From the NCBI GenBank assembly GCA_021774355.1, contig JAJFJE010000149.1:1-8159 (forward strand): a stretch of 8,159 bases of DNA. Direction: 5' to 3'. The DNA comes from Alphaproteobacteria bacterium. Its GTDB lineage: Bacteria; Pseudomonadota; Alphaproteobacteria; Zavarziniales; Zavarziniaceae. This document shows positions 1-5,677 of this stretch, piece after piece. Made by a program: the position numbers and the translations under genes. A model generated the notes under the pieces. That model worked only from the letters and a program-made list of their open reading frames with translations. It ran no database searches and was not told the DNA's origin. Position 1 is the stretch's first letter; every line of letters begins with the position of its first letter.

Positions 1-896
1 CCGGTTACATCAACGCCTCGGGCTTCAACCTGGTGGTGTCGGTGGAGCGCGACGGCCGTCACCTGGTCGGGGTGATCTTCGGCGGCAAGTCGGCGCGGTC
101 CCGCGACGACCAGATGATCGTGCTGCTCGACCGGGCCTTCGCACGGCTGAAGCAGGCGCCGCGGGACATTGCCCGGGCCGACATCATCCGGCCCAATCGG
201 GTCGCTCCGGTCGCCCTGGCGGCCATCATCCCGCCCGAGCCGGCGCGCCGGCCGGACCTGCCGGAGGCACGCCCCGGCGTCGAAACACTGGCCCTGGACG
301 ACCCGTCGGAAGCGCTGGATGCCAAGATCGCCGCCCTGGACGAGGAGACGGCGGACAGCGACGACGCCTATCGCGCCGACGCCCTGGCGGCCGACGATGC
401 CCCCGGCCCGGCTCCTGTCGCCAAGGACACCGACACGGCGAACGGCCTGGCGGCCGACATGACGAACGGCCTGGCGGCCGATGCGGTGGCCGCGGCAGCC
501 GCGGTGCCGAGCCTGGCGGCAGCGATCGCTCCCCTGGCCAACACCCTGGGCGCCCAGCTTGCCGCACAGGGCACCGAAGGCGCCGCGCAACCGGCCGGCA
601 ATGGCGGCAGCTGGGGCGTGCAGATCGGCGCCTTCAGCGGCCAGAAGACAGCGCTCAGCCACCTGCAGGAAACCGCCGAACTGGCCCCGGACCTGTTCAC
701 CGCCAGCCGCATGGCGGTGCACCAGCTGCGCGACAAGGACGCGGTGATCTATCGGGCCCGCTTTGTCGGGATGACCGAGATGTCGGCCAGACAGGCCTGC
801 CTGGCCCTGCGGGAGCGGCAGCGCGCCTGCATCGCCATGAAGATGCCTGCGACCATGGCGGCGAGCACCCTGGGCGGAACGACCTCGAACAACTGA
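1..896 (+). CDS. D-alanyl-D-alanine carboxypeptidase (peptidase S11) with C-terminal SPOR domain, 5'-truncated
   Basis: Periplasmic penicillin-binding-type enzyme that removes the terminal D-Ala from peptidoglycan stem peptides. Only the last 297 residues are present. The fragment opens with GYINASGFNLVVSVERDG, which matches the end of the KTG box of S11 enzymes; the window begins inside the preceding Thr codon. The catalytic SxxK and SxN motifs must lie left of the window. Fragment residues 1 to about 50 finish the peptidase fold. Residues about 55-200 are an Ala/Pro/Asp-rich low-complexity linker, and about 201-285 form a SPOR-like domain beginning GGSWGVQIGAF, a fold known to bind denuded septal glycan. 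I see no PBP5-type C-terminal domain or amphipathic anchor, so SPOR probably provides localisation. The frame ends at TGA (894-896), followed by a hairpin. Family assignment is firm; a DacF/DacC-like subtype is an inference. Confidence 0.9.
   Translation, partial: GYINASGFNLVVSVERDGRHLVGVIFGGKSARSRDDQMIVLLDRAFARLKQAPRDIARADIIRPNRVAPVALAAIIPPEPARRPDLPEARPGVETLALDDPSEALDAKIAALDEETADSDDAYRADALAADDAPGPAPVAKDTDTANGLAADMTNGLAADAVAAAAAVPSLAAAIAPLANTLGAQLAAQGTEGAAQPAGNGGSWGVQIGAFSGQKTALSHLQETAELAPDLFTASRMAVHQLRDKDAVIYRARFVGMTEMSARQACLALRERQRACIAMKMPATMAASTLGGTTSNN
439..481 (+). repeat. 19-nt exact direct repeat, period 24 nt, in the carboxypeptidase linker
   Basis: The 19-mer CGAACGGCCTGGCGGCCGA occurs at 439-457 and again at 463-481. 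The 24-nt period keeps frame and encodes two copies of NGLAAD in the linker between the peptidase and SPOR parts. It looks like a recent small in-frame duplication in a flexible region. Confidence 0.85.
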
Positions 897-897
897 T

Positions 898-927
898 CTT
901 GGCGCCACCGTCGCCGGCGGCGCCAAG
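898..927. terminator. Hairpin between convergent genes, possible bidirectional terminator
   Basis: CTTGGCGCC (898-906) pairs perfectly with GGCGCCAAG (919-927) across a 12-nt loop. It starts two bases after the carboxypeptidase stop and lies 19 bases beyond the pgmG stop, where a terminator shared by two converging genes would be expected. Neither side has a real T-run, so intrinsic termination would be weak; the stem itself is certain. Confidence 0.5.
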
Positions 928-945
928 CTCTGATCGCCCGGCCAA

Positions 946-2334
946 TTACATCTCGGGGGGTACGACACCCGCGGCCGACAGGGCACCGGCGATCGACTGT
1001 TTGAGCCGGTCGAGCGATGCCTGGTCGGGGCCTTCGGCACGTGCCACCAGGACCGCCTGGGTATTCGAGGCGCGCAACAGCCACCACCCGTCATCGGTCG
1101 AGACCCGCACGCCGTCCGTGGCATCGACACGGGCGCCGCTGCCCGCGAGGGCCGCGCGGACCTTGTCCATGACCTCGAACTTGGCCTCGTCGGCACAGGG
1201 AAAGCGCAGTTCCGGTGTGTTGACCATGGCCGGCAGGCGGTCGCGCAGTTCGGCCAGGGACATGCCCGCCCCGACGATGGCCTTGAGCAGCCGCAGCGCC
1301 GCATAGAGCGCATCGTCGAAACCATAGAAGCGATCGGCAAAGAAGATATGGCCGGACATTTCGCCGGCGAGGGGCGAGCCGGTCTCGGCCATCTTGGACT
1401 TGATCAGCGAATGACCGGTCTTCCACATCAAGGGGGTGCCGCCCATGGCGGCGACCGCGTCGAACAGGACCTGGCTTGCCTTGACGTCGGCAATGATGGT
1501 CGCGCCCGGCCGGGCCGCGAGAACTTCGGCTGCGAGGATCGCCAACAATTGGTCGCCCCAAACGATCCGGCCCTTTTCGTCGATCGCCCCGATGCGGTCG
1601 CCGTCGCCATCGAAGGCGATGCCCAGGCCCAGGCCTTCACGGGCGACCAGGTCCTGCAGTTGCACCAGATTATGCGGCTCGGTCGGATCCGGATGGTGGG
1701 CGGGGAAATCGCCGTCCACCGCTTCGTTGATCACCAAGTGCCGGCCCGGCAGCGCATCGACCACCTGGCGGATGACGGCACCGACCGCGCCATTGCCCGG
1801 GTCCCAGCCGACATTGAGAGGCTGGTCCGCCACTTCCTCGAGCAGGCGCGCGATGTAGCGCGGCGCGTAGTCCTCCTGTCGCGCGGCCCCGGGGGCGACG
1901 CGGAAACGGTCATGCTCGGCCAGCGGCCGCAGGGCCTGGATCGCCGTGCCGAAAAACGGCTTGCGGCCGATCATCATCTTGAAGCCGTTATGGGTCGGCG
2001 GGTTATGGCTGCCGGTCACCTGGATGCCGCCATCGGCACCCGACACAGTGGTCGCGAAATAGAGCATGGGGGTCGGCCCCAGGCCCACCCGGACGACCTC
2101 GGCCCCGGCCGAGACCAGGCCTTCGACCAGCGCCGCCTCCATCGCCGGGGATGAGTGGCGCCCGTCCCGCCCGACCATGATCAGGGGCCGGTCCTTGGCC
2201 GATTTTTCGGCGATAATGGTGGCGAAGCCGCGCCCCAGAGCCCGGGCATCCGCCTCGAACAGGGTCTCGCCGACAATGCCCCGGACGTCATACTCGCGCA
2301 GGATGGAAGGGTGGAAACGATGGGCGTTGGACAA
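946..2334 (-). CDS. pgmG: Phosphoglucomutase/phosphomannomutase (PgmG-type alpha-D-phosphohexomutase)
   Basis: Cytoplasmic enzyme interconverting glucose-6-P/glucose-1-P and mannose-6-P/mannose-1-P, feeding UDP-glucose and GDP-mannose synthesis for surface polysaccharides. All four family signatures are present in the 462-residue form: TGSHNP with catalytic Ser109, the metal loop DGDGDR (242-247), the sugar-recognition GEMSGH (324-329) and the phosphate-binding RASNTQ (421-426). Length is normal for the family. I place the start at TTG 2334 because GGAGAG lies five bases upstream and family members begin close to the HRFHPSILREYDVRG stretch. A GTG at 2358 would add eight residues but has only a weak ribosome site. 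It follows galU on the same strand after a 120-bp gap, and GalU uses its glucose-1-P product, so shared transcription is likely. Dual substrate use is inferred from family, not provable here. Confidence 0.93.
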   Translation of the reverse strand: MSNAHRFHPSILREYDVRGIVGETLFEADARALGRGFATIIAEKSAKDRPLIMVGRDGRHSSPAMEAALVEGLVSAGAEVVRVGLGPTPMLYFATTVSGADGGIQVTGSHNPPTHNGFKMMIGRKPFFGTAIQALRPLAEHDRFRVAPGAARQEDYAPRYIARLLEEVADQPLNVGWDPGNGAVGAVIRQVVDALPGRHLVINEAVDGDFPAHHPDPTEPHNLVQLQDLVAREGLGLGIAFDGDGDRIGAIDEKGRIVWGDQLLAILAAEVLAARPGATIIADVKASQVLFDAVAAMGGTPLMWKTGHSLIKSKMAETGSPLAGEMSGHIFFADRFYGFDDALYAALRLLKAIVGAGMSLAELRDRLPAMVNTPELRFPCADEAKFEVMDKVRAALAGSGARVDATDGVRVSTDDGWWLLRASNTQAVLVARAEGPDQASLDRLKQSIAGALSAAGVVPPEM

Positions 2335-2339
2335 GATGG

Positions 2340-2345
2340 CTCTCC
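2340..2345 (-). promoter_or_regulatory. Ribosome binding site supporting a TTG start for pgmG
   Basis: On the minus strand GGAGAG is followed by CCATC and then TTG (2334-2332). Motif and spacing are near ideal, whereas the in-frame GTG at 2358 has nothing comparable. This site decides the preferred start. Confidence 0.55.
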
Positions 2346-2392
2346 GGACAAGGGGCACGTCGGATGGTCGCCCTGCGCTCCAGGGCCTCCCC

Positions 2393-2421
2393 GTTTAGCC
2401 CAGGGCACTATTGCGGTGCAA
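2393..2421 (-). promoter_or_regulatory. Weak candidate promoter in the galU-pgmG gap
   Basis: On the minus strand TTGCAC (2421-2416) and CTAAAC (2398-2393) are separated by 17 bases and sit about 60 bases before the pgmG start. The -35 matches four of six consensus positions and the -10 is poor. It could give pgmG some independent transcription but may be chance. Confidence 0.2.
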
Positions 2422-2454
2422 GATCAACCGGCCCCGGCTATCCGGCGTATTCCG

Positions 2455-3327
2455 TCAGAATTCCCGCGCATAGCGCTTGAGCAGCGCGCGAAAGGCCGGC
2501 CCCAAAGCCGGATCCGCTGCGGCGAAGGCGATATTCGCCTCCAGAAACCCCAGGCGGTCGCCGCAATCGAAGCGCCGCCCGGCGAACTGGAAGCCGTTGC
2601 TGGGCATGGTACCGATCATGCGGGCGATGGCGTCGGTCAACTGGATCTCGCCGCCGGCCCCCCTCTCCTGCCGTTCCAGATAGCCGAAAATCGCGCCGTC
2701 AAGGATATAGCGGCCGATCACCGACAGGGTCGACGGCGCCTCGGCCGGATCGGGCTTTTCGACCAGACCGGTAATTTCAACCAGGGCCCCGTCGCGCCGG
2801 CCGGGGGCCAGGACGCCGTAACGCCTGGTCTGCTCCCGCGGGACGTCCATCACGGCCAGCATATTGCCGCCGGGATAGGCCGCCACCATCTGGGCGAGAC
2901 AGGACGGCGCGGCCTGGACCACATCGTCGGGCAGCAGGACGGCAAAGGGCTCGTCCCCGACCAGGTCCTTGGCACAGAGCACGGCATGGCCAAGGCCGAG
3001 CGGCTCGGGCTGGCGAACGAACGAGACCTGGCCGAGCCGGGGCTGCCATTTATGCAGTGCCTCCAGCTCCGCGGTCTTGCCCCGCCGGGCGAGGGTCTCC
3101 TCGAGCTCGAAATGGCGGTCGAAATGATCCTCGAGCGCCGTCTTGCCCCGGCTTGTCACAAAAATGAAGTGCTCGACTCCCGCGGCAATCGCCTCCTCGA
3201 AGCCGTACTGGATCACCGGCTTGTCAACAACCGGCAGCATTTCCTTGGGAATGGCCTTGGTTGCCGGCAGGAAGCGGGTGCCCAGGCCGGCAACGGGAAA
3301 GACGGCCTTGCGAACAGTTCTGGTCAT
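2455..3327 (-). CDS. galU: UTP--glucose-1-phosphate uridylyltransferase
   Basis: Cytoplasmic nucleotidyltransferase making UDP-glucose and pyrophosphate from UTP and glucose-1-phosphate. UDP-glucose feeds lipopolysaccharide core, exopolysaccharide and galactose interconversion. The 290-residue length is typical of bacterial GalU. Visible signatures are the nucleotide loop GLGTRFLPATKAIPKEMLP (14-32), the uridine/Mg region LPDD (132-135), QPEPLGLGHA (106-115), VEKP (189-192), GGEIQLTDA (225-233) and FDCGDRLG (253-260). The ATG at 3327 leaves the usual short N-terminus before the first strand (VRKAVFPVAGLG); only a weak GAG lies ahead of it as a ribosome site. It lies 106 bp downstream of mipZ and 120 bp upstream of pgmG on the same strand. 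A 6-bp hairpin (3350-3355 with 3362-3367) sits about 20 bases before its start; its role is unknown. Identification is secure. Confidence 0.96.
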   Translation of the reverse strand: MTRTVRKAVFPVAGLGTRFLPATKAIPKEMLPVVDKPVIQYGFEEAIAAGVEHFIFVTSRGKTALEDHFDRHFELEETLARRGKTAELEALHKWQPRLGQVSFVRQPEPLGLGHAVLCAKDLVGDEPFAVLLPDDVVQAAPSCLAQMVAAYPGGNMLAVMDVPREQTRRYGVLAPGRRDGALVEITGLVEKPDPAEAPSTLSVIGRYILDGAIFGYLERQERGAGGEIQLTDAIARMIGTMPSNGFQFAGRRFDCGDRLGFLEANIAFAAADPALGPAFRALLKRYAREF

Positions 3328-3433
3328 TCGATCTCACAATTTTTGACGCGCGCACGTCGCCGTGCGCCCGATTTCCGCAGTCCCCGGAACAACCCGGTTC
3401 GGCCGGCCCCGGTTCCCGGCCCGTGCCGGTGGG

Positions 3434-4273
3434 TCAGGCCGCGACCGGCTCCAGCGGCGCCGTCGCCCGCTCGACCGCCGGCAGGTCGAGCGCCCCGACC
3501 AGGCTGCGAACCTCCTGGCGGGCCGCGACTTCGGACATGGTCAGGCTCGACCCGGTGCGGCCGAGATCGAGCATGGTCAGGCCGTGGAGAAACAGCTCGC
3601 GATAGGTCACCCGTTCCGACAGGCCGGCGACCACCCGGAAGCCCACCCTCTTGGCCAGGCGGCCGAGCACCTCCGAGACCTTGCGCTTGTTCCGCGCGTC
3701 GAGGTGGCTGACCCGGTTGCGCATCACCAGCCAGTCGATGGTGCCGCCGGTCCGGGCGCGCCTCTTGCGCATTTCCCAGACCAGTTCCGAATAGAGGCTG
3801 GGACCCAGAATCGCGTGATCGGTCGGATCGACGCGGGCGATCAGGTCGAGATCGATGAAGCTGTCATTCATCGGGGTCAGCAGGGTATCGGCGCAGCCAT
3901 GGGCGAGACGCGACAAAAAACTGTCCGAGCCCGGGCAATCGATGATCACCACATCGTGGCGCCCGACATAGTCCTCGAGCACGGACAGAAAGCGGTGCCG
4001 CTCGTCAGCCTGGGCGGCGGCAAAATCCGGCGCCTCGCTGCGCACCACCACGGCATAGCTCGGCATCATCAAATCAACGCCTTCCGCGACCGCCCTGGCC
4101 CGGTTGTCGAGATAACGGGTCAGGGTGCGCTGGCGACCATCAAGATCGATGGCGGCAACCCGCCGCCCCTGCTCCATCAGAGCCGCGCACAGATGCATCG
4201 CCGAGGTCGACTTGCCCGACCCCCCCTTTTCGTTGCCCAATACGACGATATGCGCGCGCCGCTCATCGCTCAT
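3434..4273 (-). CDS. mipZ: Division-plane positioning ATPase MipZ (ParA/MinD superfamily)
   Basis: In alphaproteobacteria MipZ binds the ParB-origin complex and forms a gradient from the poles that inhibits FtsZ polymerisation, confining the Z-ring to midcell. The 279-residue protein carries the deviant Walker A KGGSGKST (16-23), the A' motif AIDLDGRQRT (41-50) and Walker B IIDCPGSDS (110-118). Regions characteristic of MipZ rather than ParA or MinD are LTPMNDSFIDLDLIARVDP, PSLYSELVWEMRK, LVMRNRVSHLDARNKRK and KRVGFRVVAGLSERVTYRELF. No DNA-binding N-terminal extension or MinD-type amphipathic tail is seen, as expected. ATG 4273 has GGGGAG nine bases upstream. It appears to head a leftward set with galU and pgmG. 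Two GANTC sites lie between its putative -10 element and its start, which is notable because mipZ of Caulobacter is reported to depend on CcrM methylation. Confidence 0.95.
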   Translation of the reverse strand: MSDERRAHIVVLGNEKGGSGKSTSAMHLCAALMEQGRRVAAIDLDGRQRTLTRYLDNRARAVAEGVDLMMPSYAVVVRSEAPDFAAAQADERHRFLSVLEDYVGRHDVVIIDCPGSDSFLSRLAHGCADTLLTPMNDSFIDLDLIARVDPTDHAILGPSLYSELVWEMRKRRARTGGTIDWLVMRNRVSHLDARNKRKVSEVLGRLAKRVGFRVVAGLSERVTYRELFLHGLTMLDLGRTGSSLTMSEVAARQEVRSLVGALDLPAVERATAPLEPVAA

Positions 4274-4275
4274 CC

Positions 4276-4293
4276 GAGTCCGCTCCCCGAGTC
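4276..4293. promoter_or_regulatory. mipZ: Two GANTC (CcrM-type) methylation sites upstream of mipZ
   Basis: GAGTC occurs at 4276-4280 and 4289-4293, both within 20 bases of the mipZ ATG; on the minus strand they form a repeated GACTCGG. GANTC is the target of the CcrM adenine methyltransferase in many alphaproteobacteria. The sites are certain; a regulatory role is inferred from Caulobacter. Confidence 0.45.
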
Positions 4294-4302
4294 GTCACGA
4301 CC

Positions 4303-4308
4303 AGTATA
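4303..4308 (-). promoter_or_regulatory. mipZ: Candidate -10 element for mipZ
   Basis: TATACT on the minus strand lies 29 bases before the mipZ ATG and is a five-of-six match to TATAAT in an otherwise GC-rich stretch. There is no good -35 at 16-18 bp (GGCCCG occupies it), which could mean an activator-dependent promoter. The predicted transcription start is near 4296, giving a leader of about 23 nt. Confidence 0.35.
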
Positions 4309-4365
4309 GCGCAGCCATCGTCCGGCGGGCCGACCTGCCGCGTCAATGGGTGCACTTTGGCGCAA

Positions 4366-4407
4366 GAGGGCGCCGCCGGCACCGCTTGGTCTCGCGGCGG
4401 CGCCCTC
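4366..4407 (-). terminator. Perfect 13-bp inverted repeat downstream of the histone-like gene
   Basis: GAGGGCGCCGCCG (4366-4378) and CGGCGGCGCCCTC (4395-4407) are exact reverse complements around a 16-nt loop. The hairpin lies about 60 bases after the histone-like stop codon and upstream of the mipZ -10, so it probably insulates the two leftward genes. The minus-strand tail (TTGCGCC) is not a T-run. An alternative pairing of 4395-4402 with CGCCGCCG at 4416-4423 would compete with it. Confidence 0.5.
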
Positions 4408-4465
4408 GGGGATTTCGCCGCCGCAGGACGGAGCCGCCACCACCTGCGGCAGCGGCCCCCTATCC

Positions 4466-5068
4466 CTATTTCTTCTTCGACGCCTTTTTTGCCCCGGGCG
4501 GCTTGGCAGCCGCCGCGACTTTCTTGGCCGGCGCCTTCGCCGCCGCCGCCTTTGCCGCCGCCTTTTTTGGCCCGGCCTTCTGTGCCGCGGCTGGCTTGGC
4601 AGCCATCTTCTTCGGTGCCGCCTTGGCCGCCGGCGCGGGCTTTTTGGCAGCGGCCTTTTTCGGGCCGGCCAGTTTCGGGGCCGCTTTTTTCACCGCGGCT
4701 TTTGCCCCTGCCGGCTTGGCCGCGGCCTTCTTCGGCGACACCTTTGCCACAGCCGGCGGAGCGGCCGCGGCCGCCTTGGGTGCGGCGGCCTTCTTCGGGG
4801 CCGGCGCCTTCTTCGCCTTCGTCGGGGCCGCCGGCTTGCCCATCGGCCCGGATTTTTTCGCAGCCTTTGGCGCAGTGGCCTTCTTGGCAGCGGGCGCGGC
4901 GACCGCGGCGACGGCCTTGGGTGCAGCCGCCTTCTTGGCCGCCGCCTTGCCGGCCGCTTTCGGCGGCGCCGCCTTGGGTGGAGCCGCCTTGGGCGCCGCG
5001 GTCTTTGCCACGGTCTTTTTCGCCGGGGCTTTGGCCGGCGCCTTCTTGTCTTCTGACTTCTTGGCCAT
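4466..5068 (-). CDS. Histone H1-like Lys/Ala/Pro-rich nucleoid protein
   Basis: A 200-residue low-complexity protein made almost wholly of Ala, Lys and Pro in irregular PKKAAAK, KAPAKK and AAPKA units, resembling the tail of eukaryotic histone H1 and bacterial H1-like proteins such as AlgP and the tail of PhaF. Beyond Glu6 and Asp7 there is no acidic residue, and I see no Arg, His, Cys, Ile or aromatic residue anywhere, so it is an extended, very basic polypeptide expected to bind DNA or another polyanion. No folded domain is apparent. ATG 5068 begins MAKKSEDKKAPAK, with GGAG 11 bases upstream. The gene stands alone, transcribed leftward and divergent from panC. Its length probably varies between strains because of the repeats. 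Nucleoid binding is inferred from composition, and the partner is unknown. Confidence 0.85.
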   Translation of the reverse strand: MAKKSEDKKAPAKAPAKKTVAKTAAPKAAPPKAAPPKAAGKAAAKKAAAPKAVAAVAAPAAKKATAPKAAKKSGPMGKPAAPTKAKKAPAPKKAAAPKAAAAAPPAVAKVSPKKAAAKPAGAKAAVKKAAPKLAGPKKAAAKKPAPAAKAAPKKMAAKPAAAQKAGPKKAAAKAAAAKAPAKKVAAAAKPPGAKKASKKK

Positions 5069-5129
5069 GATCGGTTACACTCCGTCAAACGCTGAGGACG
5101 AGGCGCGGCGGGATGCCGGCGAAGCTATG

Positions 5130-5255
5130 CCGGGCTCGCCCGGTGACGGCCGCCTGCAACCCGGCTCAGGCGGCGGCCGCACCTGTGAACCGGAAGCGCC
5201 CACCGGCCGAGCGCCAGGGCGCCGCGCGGTGAACCCGAAGTCTGCCCGGGGGCAG
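5130..5255 (-). promoter_or_regulatory. Three GC-rich hairpins upstream of the histone-like gene
   Basis: CCGGG/CCCGG (5130-5134 with 5139-5143), CCGCCTG/CAGGCGG (5150-5156 with 5167-5173) and CTGCCC/GGGCAG (5242-5247 with 5250-5255, so effectively a shorter stem with a 4-nt loop). If transcription starts in the AT-richer part beyond 5280, all would lie in a leader of 200 nt or more. Pairing is exact; function is inferred, and GC-rich DNA forms such repeats easily by chance. Confidence 0.25.
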
Positions 5256-5499
5256 CCCCCGACGGCACCAGAGGCCTTCGGAGTTGCAATATTCCAGCCG
5301 GGTCGTAACATCGCAGGTATCATGACGGGAAGCACAGTGACAGCGTCCGCCGGTTCGGCGTATTCACTATCAGCGCGGCGTTTGTTCGCCCGACTTTTCA
5401 TGGCTGCCCGAATCACTTCATGACAGTTCGACTATACACTGTAACGACAGCCCCGCGACCAATTGTCGCCAAGCCACCGCCTGGAGCATGACGCGACGA

Positions 5500-5528
5500 T
5501 TGACAGACCTCGTCACGCCGCCTTAGAG
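5500..5528 (+). promoter_or_regulatory. panC: Candidate sigma-70-type promoter for panC
   Basis: TTGACA (5500-5505) is a perfect -35, followed after 17 bases by TTAGAG (5523-5528), a partial -10 match. Transcription would start near 5535, giving a leader of about 140 nt to panC. A GATTC site (5537-5541) sits at the predicted start. Confidence 0.4.
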
Positions 5529-5542
5529 CGGGGGACGATTCC

Positions 5543-5677
5543 GTGATGCCGCAGCCACCCGGCCTGCTTTCTTCAACCGGCTTTGTTACGTCGGGCCAGT
5601 GGCTGCTTCGCCGGAAAGCATCCCGGTTTCCGAGGGAACCTCGGCCGTGTCGGCCGCCACGCGGAGCACGCCCATGA
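5543..5677 (+). CDS. Doubtful 44-codon leader ORF overlapping the panC start
   Basis: A frame opening at GTG 5543 (or ATG 5546) encodes about 44 residues beginning VMPQPPGLLSSTGF and ends at TGA 5675-5677, sharing ATGA with the panC start, an arrangement typical of translational coupling. GGGGGA (5530-5535) stands seven bases before the GTG. Against it, the C-terminal half is Arg/Pro-rich, as random GC-rich frames are. If transcription starts near 5535 as the candidate promoter predicts, the ribosome site would be lost. I recognise no family. Confidence 0.2.
   Translation: MMPQPPGLLSSTGFVTSGQWLLRRKASRFPREPRPCRPPRGARP

Larger units (their letters stand above)
5069..5673. other. Intergenic region between divergent histone-like gene and panC
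   Basis: About 600 bases with no convincing gene. The part next to the histone-like gene (5100-5260) is GC-rich with three hairpins. The middle (about 5280-5460) is clearly richer in A and T than the rest of the window and includes TATAGT/TATACA-like sequence around 5430-5440. The right part holds a TTGACA-containing candidate promoter and a doubtful small frame running into panC. GANTC sites occur at 5410-5414 and 5537-5541. A leftward frame at 5416-5075 can be read, but its third codon positions lack the strong G/C bias of the real genes. I see no tRNA or known riboswitch. Confidence 0.6.

Noticed and set aside
1348..2154. A 268-codon open frame on the + strand opposite pgmG
   Set aside because: Shadow of pgmG, which carries all four phosphohexomutase signatures on the other strand.
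3328..3433. GC-rich repeats of CCGGTTC-type sequence between mipZ and galU examined as a terminator
   Set aside because: No stable perfect stem followed by a T-run on the minus strand could be found; only a 6-bp hairpin near the galU start is clean.
2155..3711. A 518-codon open frame on the + strand opposite galU and parts of its neighbours
   Set aside because: It is antisense to galU, whose family motifs are complete. Long antisense frames are common in high-GC genes, and the translation has no recognisable domain.
5075..5416. A 113-codon leftward frame filling the gap and ending just before the histone-like start
   Set aside because: It starts at GTG without a ribosome site, its third codon positions lack the strong G/C bias of the real genes here, it spans the GC-rich hairpins, and the product resembles nothing I know.
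4125..5423. A 432-codon + strand frame rich in Phe, Ala and Gly that resembles a membrane protein
   Set aside because: The hydrophobic look comes from reading Lys/Ala codons of the histone-like gene in antisense (AAG gives CTT, GCC gives GGC, and so on). It also crosses the mipZ start and gaps.
5403..5460. GTTC/GAAC-containing sequence near 5422 examined as an alphaproteobacterial LexA box (GTTC-N7-GTTC)
   Set aside because: The second half-site is absent at the required spacing on either strand.
5489..5527. A 12-codon frame (MTRRLTDLVTPP) upstream of panC
   Set aside because: Its GGAG is only one base before the ATG, too close to act, and it overlaps the candidate -35/-10 region.
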